From: an uncultured Glaciecola sp.
GTDB lineage: Bacteria > Pseudomonadota > Gammaproteobacteria > Enterobacterales > Alteromonadaceae
Direction: 5' to 3'
Length of the DNA: 33,645 bases
Assembly (NCBI GenBank): GCA_905479945.1
Contig: CAJQOP010000039.1
Span: forward strand, 1 to 33,645
This document shows, one piece after another, positions 27,338-33,645 of the stretch (positions are counted from its first letter, which is position 1; every line of letters begins with the position of its first letter). The position numbers were made by a program, and so were the translations under genes. The notes under the pieces are model-generated. The model was given only the letters and a program-made list of their open reading frames with translations. It had not been told where the DNA came from and did no database searches.

Positions 27338-28543
27338 ATGACCTTCTCAAATTCAGCTAAGTTAAACAAACTTTTGGCAGCTCAGCAACATGGGTTTTCA
27401 CTTGCACAAGACTTTTATAAAGATATAGATGTTTACCATACTGAGATAAACCAAATATTTCTAAAACATTGGCTATACGCTGGGCATGTGTCGCAAATTC
27501 CCAATACGGGAGACTATATTACCTTTGAATTCGATACTGAGTCGGTAATTATTGTTCGCACCGCTCAAGGCGAAGTAAAAGCACATATGAATGTTTGCCG
27601 ACATCGCGGTTCACGCATTTGCCTTGAAAAATCTGGCTCTCAAAAAGCGCTCACGTGCCCTTATCATGCATGGAGCTATGATTTGGATGGAGAACTCATT
27701 TCCGCTCGCAATATGCCTGACGACTTTGTGCCTTCAGACAATGGTTTACACAAGGTAAATATAACACTCATTGGTGGCTTAGTTTTTGTATGCCTAAGCA
27801 AAGATCCTCCAAGTATTGATTCTCTGCAAAAGGAGCTAGAGCAAATCGTTGATATATTTGGTATCAATTCTATGAAACTGGCAGAACAAAAATCGTATCG
27901 TATTCCAGCAAATTGGAAGTTAGCGGTAGAGAACTATCAAGAGTGTTACCACTGTGCAAATTCGCATCAAGAGTTTGCAAAGATACATGCCATGGCAAAG
28001 CCTCCAAAGCTATTTCAAAAAGCGAAAACCGATTACTGTGAAGCAAATCAAAATGACCCAAAGTTTGCTGAATTAAATCACTATTTTGATCTAGCCGAAC
28101 AGGGCCAAGAAGGTTTTCAATACGATCGCAATCCACTCATTCGCGGCGCGCAAAGTGGTAGTTTGAGTGGAAAGCCTGTGGCTCCCTTACTCGGGTCTTT
28201 ACAAAATTACGATGGCGGCGCGTCTGAGTTAATGGTCGGCCCGCTTAGTTACTTTCTGATTTACGACGACCACATGATTGGCTACCGTTTTCTGCCAATT
28301 TCCGTGGACGAATGTATATGTGTTGTTTCTTGGTTTGTAAATGGTTCAGCGGTGCAAGGCGAAGATTATCAACTTGACGAACTCACATGGCTTTGGAATG
28401 TGACAACCCTTGCAGACAAAAAAATTATTATGAATAATCAAAAAGGTGTGAATTCAAGGTTTTATCAACCTGGACGCTTGTCCGAGATGGAGACCTTTCA
28501 GCAAAGCTTTTTGGATTGGTATTTAAAAGCTTTAGTGAAGTGA
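27338..28543 (+). CDS. Rieske non-heme iron oxygenase, alpha subunit type
   Basis: A 401-aa ring-hydroxylating or demethylating oxygenase. Start ATG 27338 is chosen because the frame upstream would run through the palindromic promoter and into the opposite gene. The Rieske [2Fe-2S] site is C87-x-H89 and C107-xx-H110 (VCRHRGSRIC, TCPYHAW). The mononuclear iron site is H205 and H210 in ENYQECYHCANSHQEF, with D360 (TTLADKKI) as third ligand. The NYQECYHC form also occurs in enzymes that demethylate betaines, so quaternary amines are possible substrates (inference). No ferredoxin reductase partner is in the window. Divergent from the FAD oxidoreductase. Confidence 0.93.
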   Translation: MTFSNSAKLNKLLAAQQHGFSLAQDFYKDIDVYHTEINQIFLKHWLYAGHVSQIPNTGDYITFEFDTESVIIVRTAQGEVKAHMNVCRHRGSRICLEKSGSQKALTCPYHAWSYDLDGELISARNMPDDFVPSDNGLHKVNITLIGGLVFVCLSKDPPSIDSLQKELEQIVDIFGINSMKLAEQKSYRIPANWKLAVENYQECYHCANSHQEFAKIHAMAKPPKLFQKAKTDYCEANQNDPKFAELNHYFDLAEQGQEGFQYDRNPLIRGAQSGSLSGKPVAPLLGSLQNYDGGASELMVGPLSYFLIYDDHMIGYRFLPISVDECICVVSWFVNGSAVQGEDYQLDELTWLWNVTTLADKKIIMNNQKGVNSRFYQPGRLSEMETFQQSFLDWYLKALVK

Positions 28544-28571
28544 AACGCTTGTAATTACTGCGCGTTTTTTT
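28543..28571 (+). terminator. Possible terminator after the Rieske gene
   Basis: AAACGC (28543-28548) pairs with GCGTTT (28562-28567), with a 13-nt loop, running into a T-run. The stem is short (6 bp) and overlaps the last base of the stop codon. Confidence 0.4.
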
Positions 28572-28665
28572 AATAGCGTGCCGGCTTAAGCTTGAACATT
28601 TCTTTGCAAGCACTTGAACTTAGTTGTAGTTTACACAAATAGACTACGTCATTAGGCACATTGCA

Positions 28666-29076
28666 TTGCAAGAAAATAAGGTATACATCAATCAGCTGTT
28701 AGTTGGTCTCACCACCGTATTTGGCTGGATGCCTTCATTAGTTATGCTGTTAATGTTATGCGCCGCATTTTTTTATGGCTGGTCATTTATGTATGAATAT
28801 CCACTTTCCATATTGGTGCTTGTAGCAATGATAGTTTGTAGCGCACTAGGCTGCATTGGACTCACTTCAATATCTTGGACTTTATTCGTAAAAGCTAAAC
28901 TCAATCCTTGGTTTCTATCTGCTGGCTTACTTAGCTACATAACAATTATCGGTTTAGGTTTTTACCCAGGATTTGTATTGTTAGAGTTTAGAATACACTG
29001 GATAGAAAGTTATTTTGTTCACTTACCAACGTCCTTCTATGCTTATTGGCTGGTTGTTGCCCTTAATAAAAAGTAG
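28666..29076 (+). CDS. Hypothetical four-helix membrane protein
   Basis: 136 aa with about four hydrophobic helices (WMPSLVMLLMLCAAFFYGW, LSILVLVAMIVCSALGCIGL, FLSAGLLSYITIIGLGFY, SFYAYWLVVAL). The start is TTG with AGG about 9 nt upstream, so the exact N-terminus is uncertain. No signal peptide and no recognised family. It stands alone between the Rieske gene and the mipA-like operon. Function unknown. Confidence 0.65.
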   Translation: MQENKVYINQLLVGLTTVFGWMPSLVMLLMLCAAFFYGWSFMYEYPLSILVLVAMIVCSALGCIGLTSISWTLFVKAKLNPWFLSAGLLSYITIIGLGFYPGFVLLEFRIHWIESYFVHLPTSFYAYWLVVALNKK

Positions 29077-29222
29077 GCGTAGTGTTAATCTGTCGGCTTA
29101 AAGAAATTCAGACCACTATAAAAATAAGCTCTGTAAATACTTGCTACAAGCACGACATACTATATCTCAAATACTGGATTTACATTTGCCTTCATTCCCA
29201 TCTAATGCATTAAGGATACAAA

Positions 29223-29240
29223 TTGGTACATATTGACCAA
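29223..29240. promoter_or_regulatory. 18-bp dyad upstream of the mipA-like operon
   Basis: TTGGT (29223-29227) and ACCAA (29236-29240) flank a central ATAT, 93 bp before the mipA-like ATG. The internal TACATATTG matches the first half of the RstA box as I recall it, but not the second half. A binding site for the operon's own response regulator is possible. Confidence 0.3.
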
Positions 29241-29296
29241 CAGTGTTACGTCTATTTACTATCAACTTCTCTATCATTTCTTCGTGAACTAATACT

Positions 29297-29324
29297 TAAC
29301 AACTAACAACTAACAACTAACAAG
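29297..29324. repeat. Heptanucleotide tandem repeat next to the ribosome-binding site
   Basis: TAACAAC is repeated three times exactly (29297-29317), then a fourth copy, TAACAAG, whose last bases form the AAGG Shine-Dalgarno of the mipA-like gene. The unit is not a multiple of three but lies outside the coding region; copy-number change would alter promoter-to-RBS distance. Confidence 0.8.
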
Positions 29325-29332
29325 GATGGAAC

Positions 29333-30199
29333 ATGAAGAAGTCAGAAAGAAAAGTAATTACTATTTTAACGCTCAGTTTATTAGCATTTAATTCCTCACA
29401 ACTTTGGGCCGAGGCGGAACAAAATCAGGAAGACCTTAGTGGAGGCTTTCTAAAAGTTGGACTTGGTTACAAGTTTGATCAAAATCCATATGAAGACGAA
29501 CGGAATGGCTTAGCGATGTTTTTAGTGGGTCGTTATCAAATGGAAAATGGACTATTTGTTGAAGCATCCTATGGTGCAAATCAACGTCAAGAGGGACTAA
29601 ACATTGGTTATAATTTTTATAACACAACACATTGGAATTTTGATCTTACGACTATTCAAGCATTTGTAAGTACCGAAATAATTGCCAATTTTGTTGATGA
29701 TGAAGGCATTTTAGAGCCATTTACAGTCATTGATAAAAGCGGCGCCAGCGAAATGCTGGGCTTGCGAGCAACAGGCAATTTTGGCAACACAAACGTGCAG
29801 TTTCTAGTGGCACCCGTGTTACTAAATAATGATTATGATGATGGTGTTTATGCCTCTTTGTGGGTGGGTCATTCATGGCAGCTCAAAAATTGGGGAATAA
29901 ATGCGACAACGGGAATAGAGTATCGCTCAGAAGAAATACTCGAACACTATTTCGAACCCAGTGCAGCACTGCAAAGCGCGGGAGTTCCAAGTTATGATGC
30001 TACTAGTGGTTTTGATGTTACTGCGCAAGTGAGCGCGAGTTATCCCATTAGCGAAAACATACTTTTTGAAAGCTATGTTAGATATACAGATTTTGCCGAC
30101 AGTATTACTGATAGCCCTATCATTAGAGCGACTAGTCAAATACCTGAGCGTAATGAAGCAAAAACCGAAGTCGGTATTTTGTTTAGTTATGTGTTTTAG
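29333..30199 (+). CDS. MipA/OmpV-family outer-membrane protein
   Basis: A 288-aa exported barrel protein. A signal peptide covers about residues 1-27 (ILTLSLLAFNSSQLWAEAE). It is rich in alternating beta strands and ends in an aromatic residue (GILFSYVF). The C-terminal part, with AGVPSYDATSGF, YPISENILFESYVRYTDFAD and ITDSPII, matches the MipA/OmpV pattern. MipA scaffolds peptidoglycan enzymes in E. coli, but most relatives have unknown roles. AAGG precedes the ATG. It is first in an operon with DUF3019, a response regulator and a histidine kinase, so it is the likely output of that sensor system. Confidence 0.82.
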   Translation: MKKSERKVITILTLSLLAFNSSQLWAEAEQNQEDLSGGFLKVGLGYKFDQNPYEDERNGLAMFLVGRYQMENGLFVEASYGANQRQEGLNIGYNFYNTTHWNFDLTTIQAFVSTEIIANFVDDEGILEPFTVIDKSGASEMLGLRATGNFGNTNVQFLVAPVLLNNDYDDGVYASLWVGHSWQLKNWGINATTGIEYRSEEILEHYFEPSAALQSAGVPSYDATSGFDVTAQVSASYPISENILFESYVRYTDFADSITDSPIIRATSQIPERNEAKTEVGILFSYVF

Positions 30200-30211
30200 T
30201 AAGGGTGAAAT

Positions 30212-30622
30212 ATGAAAACTCACTCTAAAGCAACGAAAAGCCTAAACATATTCATTGTGTTTGTTATCTCTATATTGTCGATAAATGCTAGCGCCTCAGA
30301 AACTGAAGGAGTAATCAGTATTAGCCCAAAACAATGCATAGCTTTGAATCAGGGTAATCTTTGTTATGTTGACATTGAAATTACATGGTCGCTTCAAGAG
30401 CAAGGCAATTACTGTTTATTTTCATCCCAGCAAGAATCGTCATTGCAATGCTGGCAAGGAAAGCGTGCAGGTGATTTTGCTCGCGAAATTGTTGCAAAAG
30501 ATAATGTCGTATTTTCTTTAAAGCCGCAAAATAGCAAAATCATTCTTGGTTCAGCTAAATTGGAGATGGCTTGGGTCTACAAGAAAAACAATCGCTCACA
30601 TTCAACATGGCGAATGTTCTAG
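30212..30622 (+). CDS. DUF3019 exported protein
   Basis: A 136-aa periplasmic protein. A signal peptide covers about 1-29 (IFIVFVISILSINASASE). Four cysteines in the mature part (SPKQCIALNQGNLCYVD, NYCLFSS, LQCWQG) suggest two disulfides. I recognise it as DUF3019, typically found beside MipA/OmpV and RstAB-like genes in Alteromonadales. The gap is 12 nt to the gene before and 15 nt to the response regulator after, with AGGAGA before the latter. A periplasmic sensing partner for the kinase is a reasonable guess. Confidence 0.85.
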   Translation: MKTHSKATKSLNIFIVFVISILSINASASETEGVISISPKQCIALNQGNLCYVDIEITWSLQEQGNYCLFSSQQESSLQCWQGKRAGDFAREIVAKDNVVFSLKPQNSKIILGSAKLEMAWVYKKNNRSHSTWRMF

Positions 30623-30637
30623 GAGAAAATCGCAACA

Positions 30638-31366
30638 ATGGAAGACATAAAACCTAAGATTCTTATCGTCGAGGATGACATTGAATTAGCACAATGGATG
30701 CAGGAATATTTGCTTAATAAAGCATTTTCTGTAGCTGTTGTGCACAATGGTGAAGATGCCGTTGTTCATATTCAAAGCCATAATCCTGATATCGTTATCT
30801 TAGATGGCATGCTCCCTGGCATAGACGGTATTGATGTATGTAAAGTTGTTCGCCCAGAATTTACTAACACGATTATTATGGTAACTGCTAGAGATGAGGA
30901 AATTGACGAAGTACTTGGGCTAGAAATGGGGGCTGATGAATACCTCACAAAGCCAGTAAGAGCCCGAGCTTTACTAACTAGGATTCGCAAGCATTTGGAA
31001 CGCCAGCAACACGCGTCTAATCCATCCGGTAGGGTAAACGATATAGTTGATGTTGTTGAACAGCTGACATTTAGCAGTTTGGAAATAGACAAACAAACCA
31101 TGATTGTGACTTTACGAGGAGAAAATATTCCAGTAACAACCAGTGAGTTTGACCTTTTGTGGATTTTGGCTAAACAAGCTGGCCAAATCGTTTCTCGAAA
31201 TGACTTAATTAAAGAATTAAGAGGATTTGATTATGACGGGTTTAATCGTTCAATTGACTTAAAAATATCACGACTTCGAAAAAAATTGGGTGATACGTCT
31301 TCTAAGTCAACGCGAATAAAAACGATTTGGGGAAAAGGATACTTGTTTGTTAAAGACGCTTGGTAG
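30638..31366 (+). CDS. OmpR-family response regulator (RstA-like)
   Basis: A DNA-binding response regulator of 242 aa. The receiver has E12, D13 and D14, phospho-acceptor D56 (ILDGMLPGIDG), T83 and K105 (YLTKPVRAR). The C-terminal winged helix (about 140-240) has VTTSEFDLLWILAKQAGQIVSRNDL and RSIDLKISRLRKKLGD, then the IKTIWGKGYLF wing. The VCKVVRPEF and EMGADEY wording is closest to RstA. It lies between DUF3019 and its cognate kinase and very likely regulates this operon. Confidence 0.93.
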   Translation: MEDIKPKILIVEDDIELAQWMQEYLLNKAFSVAVVHNGEDAVVHIQSHNPDIVILDGMLPGIDGIDVCKVVRPEFTNTIIMVTARDEEIDEVLGLEMGADEYLTKPVRARALLTRIRKHLERQQHASNPSGRVNDIVDVVEQLTFSSLEIDKQTMIVTLRGENIPVTTSEFDLLWILAKQAGQIVSRNDLIKELRGFDYDGFNRSIDLKISRLRKKLGDTSSKSTRIKTIWGKGYLFVKDAW

Positions 31367-31380
31367 GGGAAATTAATCAT

Positions 31381-32676
31381 ATGCGAGTACTCACTTACTC
31401 ATTAATTGTGATGGCAATATCGGCAACGTTTGGCGTAGGCTGGTTGGTTGATATTGCCTATGAACAATATCATACAGAACAGCAAACCCGAGATGTTGAT
31501 AAACTAAAGTTAATGGAGCAGCTAGGCAACGGCGTAGCCTCTTCACTTGAACAAATATCCAATAAAACGGCGTTTATTGACCATTGGCAGCAGTCCGATA
31601 ACGAATACCAAGTTGGCTTAATTGATATTACTGAACTTCCCTTACCTGTGGGTTTGTTAGATCAACTTCAACAGGGTGAGCCTTTGCTGTTGGAAAGTGC
31701 CGAATATTTAACGTTTCACTATTTTTTGGCCTCCACGGAGCAAATATTCACACTTAAAACGCCAATTGAAAATATTGCCCCCACTGAAGACAACACTAAT
31801 TACCTTTTTACATTGCTGTTCTATGCCGCGCTTACAGTTTTAATGTTGCTGTGGGTATATCCTCTGATAATACGACTTATCAGACTAAGGAAGGCTGCAA
31901 AGTCATTCGGCGAGGGAGATTTAACCCAGCGTATTGAAGTTTCTGCGACTTCGTACATTCGTGAAATAGAACATGAATTTAATCATATGGCGCAACGCAT
32001 TGACGACTTAGTTACCGATGTAAAGTTATTGGGTAGCGCTGTATCACATGATTTACGTACCCCACTGGCCAGAATTCAATTTGGAATTGATACACTAAGA
32101 GAGGAAGACAAGCCCGAAACACGTTGTATTTACGAGAAAAAAATAAGTGACAATGTGGCCGAAATGACCGCTTTAGTTGAAACCTTGTTGCGTTATGCAC
32201 GCCTTGATCAAAATATGCTATCGATGGAGAAAAAATCGCTTGATCTTGATGAGTTGATAACAAATTGCATTAGCAATGTGCAACAAGAAAACGTAGAAAA
32301 AAGTTTAGAAATACGTTATGAAAATCCGCTAGAAACGCTTTATGTCCTTGCAGATGCCAGCTACATAAGGATGGTCGTAAATAATTTGTTGTACAACGCA
32401 ATTGCTTATGGAAATGGCATTGTGTGCGTAAAATTAACGAAACAGGATAAAATGGCAACGATATCGATTTCTGATAATGGCGATGGAATTGATGAGAGCT
32501 TGCACACTGACATACTCAAGCCATTTGTGCGAGGCCCAAACAACACTAACAAAGGTCATGGTTTTGGCTTAGCAATAGTGAAACGCATTCTAGATTGGCA
32601 TAATGGCAGTATTAAGCTTTGCAATTCTTCAGAACTATCGGGAGCTAAGTTTATCGCTGAACTTCCTATTCGCTAG
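31381..32676 (+). CDS. Sensor histidine kinase (RstB-like)
   Basis: An inner-membrane sensor kinase of 431 aa from ATG 31381, preferred over a TTG at 31360 because AGGGGA (31365-31370) lies at usable spacing. TM1 is about 3-24 and TM2 about 142-167, enclosing a periplasmic domain of about 115 residues. A HAMP domain follows (about 168-215), then HisKA with the phospho-acceptor H223 (AVSHDLRTPLARI). The HATPase has NNLLYNAIAYGNG, DNGDGID and HGFGLAIVKRI. The 14-nt gap after the response regulator marks a cognate pair. Its 3' end overlaps the convergent TetR gene by 11 bp. Confidence 0.94.
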   Translation: MRVLTYSLIVMAISATFGVGWLVDIAYEQYHTEQQTRDVDKLKLMEQLGNGVASSLEQISNKTAFIDHWQQSDNEYQVGLIDITELPLPVGLLDQLQQGEPLLLESAEYLTFHYFLASTEQIFTLKTPIENIAPTEDNTNYLFTLLFYAALTVLMLLWVYPLIIRLIRLRKAAKSFGEGDLTQRIEVSATSYIREIEHEFNHMAQRIDDLVTDVKLLGSAVSHDLRTPLARIQFGIDTLREEDKPETRCIYEKKISDNVAEMTALVETLLRYARLDQNMLSMEKKSLDLDELITNCISNVQQENVEKSLEIRYENPLETLYVLADASYIRMVVNNLLYNAIAYGNGIVCVKLTKQDKMATISISDNGDGIDESLHTDILKPFVRGPNNTNKGHGFGLAIVKRILDWHNGSIKLCNSSELSGAKFIAELPIR

Positions 32677-33310
32677 GGTGCTTCCAAGCAGCATCAACCC
32701 ATTGTTCACATAATGAAATAGCTTCATCAGCGCTGAAGGTTTTACTAGATAAACACCACTCTAGCCACAAACCATCCATGATCGCAGTCAAGCCAACGGC
32801 AGCCATTCGCGGAGAAGGCAAAACAGACCGAATCAGATCTAATTCAGAAAAGTTCTTTTCGAGATACACTCTAAATGCCCGGTTCGAAGAGTCGTGGGCC
32901 TCTTTGATTTGAGGAGCTCGGTCAATCATGCTCCAAAAAACTACCCAGGCTCGTAATATTTTGCGCTGCATCACGGAATCACTAAACGACGCTGTGATAA
33001 AACCAGAGAGCCTTTGCCTTGGAAATTGGATACCGTGTGATTTCGCAATTGCCTCGTCCATTAAGGAATACGCTAGATCTAAATACGCTGCGGCCAATAA
33101 ATCGTTAAGTGTGCCGAAATGATAATTAATTAAGCCCACAGCCACGCCAGCCCTATCACAAATTTTACGAACGGAGCAACCATCAACGCCTTCTTCCATC
33201 AAAGAATGCAAAGTGGATTGAATTAACTTGCTTTGAGCCTTGCTATAGCTTGGCCGTTGCTTACTTTCTAGCTTTTCGACTGTCATGTCGCAACCATAAT
33301 GTACAATCAT
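32666..33310 (-). CDS. TetR-family regulator, BetI-like
   Basis: A 214-aa repressor. The N-terminal helix-turn-helix reads SVRKICDRAGVAVGLINYHFGTLNDLL. The C-terminal part (RAWVVFWSMIDRAPQIKEAH) resembles the BetI ligand domain, a group that often responds to choline- or betaine-like compounds. An alternative start at Met-9 (33286) removes eight residues; neither start has a good ribosome-binding site. No betABT genes are near. It is a candidate regulator for the Rieske/FAD pair 5 kb away, but no copy of that 34-bp palindrome lies in its own leader. It converges on the kinase gene. Confidence 0.9.
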   Translation of the reverse strand: MIVHYGCDMTVEKLESKQRPSYSKAQSKLIQSTLHSLMEEGVDGCSVRKICDRAGVAVGLINYHFGTLNDLLAAAYLDLAYSLMDEAIAKSHGIQFPRQRLSGFITASFSDSVMQRKILRAWVVFWSMIDRAPQIKEAHDSSNRAFRVYLEKNFSELDLIRSVLPSPRMAAVGLTAIMDGLWLEWCLSSKTFSADEAISLCEQWVDAAWKHPSE

Positions 33311-33405
33311 TTTAATGTCACGTTGAACCCTAACTCAATTGCTTTTCTTGCTAAGGTGATCAGCAGAATATTATGATTTTCGATATTCCATTGTAGAGTG
33401 ACAAT

Positions 33406-33460
33406 AAAGTATCATCCTTTAAAATATAGTTTTATACTTTACAAAGAAGTATCATACTTT
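33406..33460. promoter_or_regulatory. Paired operator-like palindromes around a -10-like box
   Basis: AAAGTATCATCCTTT (33406-33420) and GAAGTATCATACTTT (33446-33460) each differ by one base from the perfect palindrome AAAGTAT-C-ATACTTT. Their centres are 40 bp apart, about four helical turns. Between them is TATACT (33433-33438), a 5/6 match to -10, with an extra half-site ATACTTT. Confidence 0.5.
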
Positions 33461-33516
33461 CGAGCTCTGAAATGTTGGATTTTCTAACGGCAAGATTACG
33501 GCAAATATAGTCATTC

Positions 33517-33552
33517 AACCTTAAATATTCATTGATTATAATGATTAAGGTT
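33517..33552. repeat. Bulged inverted repeat
   Basis: AACCTTAA (33517-33524) pairs with TTAAGGTT (33545-33552), and TCATT pairs with AATGA just inside, with a few unpaired bases on the left arm. It lies between the two copies of the 12-bp direct repeat ACGGCAAGATTA. Confidence 0.45.
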
Positions 33553-33645
33553 ATGTGCTTGTTTCATACGAATTACACGGCAAGATTATTCGATGATTCC
33601 CGCTTTTCTTTCGATGGAACAAGTAACTTTACTCACAACGAATCC

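Larger units (their letters stand above)
33311..33645. other. 335-base gap with repeated motifs, no assigned gene
   Basis: It holds two copies of a 15-bp near-palindrome (33406-33420, 33446-33460), a 12-bp direct repeat (33487-33498, 33577-33588) and a bulged hairpin (33517-33552). Two rightward frames are open to the window edge (from ATG 33553 and from ATG 33593) but neither has a convincing ribosome-binding site, so no gene is called. Confidence 0.5.

Noticed and set aside
33553..33645. Start of a rightward gene at ATG 33553 or ATG 33593
   Set aside because: Both frames stay open to the window edge but neither has a usable ribosome-binding site and only 17-31 codons are visible.

Overview
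The window looks like a chromosomal segment of a marine gammaproteobacterium of the Alteromonadales type. The basis is the protein content: the glmU / DeoR-type regulator / glmS order, biosynthetic SpeA, a MipA/OmpV + DUF3019 + RstA/RstB-like cluster, a fused hydrolase/OsmC protein, and moderately AT-rich DNA. The genus cannot be fixed from sequence reading alone. I saw no tRNA, rRNA, CRISPR array or complete insertion sequence.

Layout. (1) 1-2917 is accessory DNA: the 3' part of a type I restriction subunit gene (hsdR), a terminator hairpin, and three tandem 20-bp repeats. The repeats end at a TGT/ACA terminus 24 bp beyond the glmS stop codon, which is how a Tn7-like transposon end sits at attTn7. 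(2) 2942-7180 is the amino-sugar block on the minus strand: glmU, a DeoR-family regulator with a dyad operator in its leader, and glmS. (3) 7283-8821 is a Cache/degenerate-GGDEF membrane sensor gene split by one in-frame TAG. (4) 8884-11681 is a minus-strand alkylation-repair operon: Ada-N/AraC/AlkA fusion, Ogt-type methyltransferase, and an EamA exporter overlapping ogt. (5) 11851-16024 carries an Old Yellow Enzyme homologue, a 483-aa protein of unknown function with a possible decayed HD region, and an exported serine beta-lactamase-like hydrolase. (6) 16041-17963 is speA, convergent with the hydrolase. (7) 18242-20500 holds a receiver + degenerate GGDEF regulator, a DUF6768 membrane protein and a small outer-membrane barrel. 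(8) 20518-24694 is a large AAA/LuxR regulator divergent from an alpha/beta-hydrolase-OsmC fusion. (9) 24800-29076 holds small membrane proteins around a divergent redox pair: a CrtI/PYROXD2-like FAD oxidoreductase and a Rieske oxygenase. Between them lies a perfect 34-bp palindrome that contains a promoter in each direction. (10) 29333-32676 is the mipA-DUF3019-response regulator-histidine kinase operon, convergent with a BetI-like TetR gene. The last 335 bases have no assigned gene but contain several repeated or dyad motifs.

How the parts fit together. GlmS and GlmU make UDP-GlcNAc for peptidoglycan and LPS, and the 3' end of glmS also serves as the docking site for the island. The repair operon can repair alkylated bases by glycosylase and by direct reversal under one promoter. 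The envelope operon 29333-32676 probably couples a two-component sensor to an outer-membrane protein. The points most worth follow-up are the Tn7-like end with an R-M gene where transposition genes would be expected, the symmetric divergent promoter/operator at 27273-27306, the nonsense-split sensor at 7829, and the unknown gene at 13232-14683.
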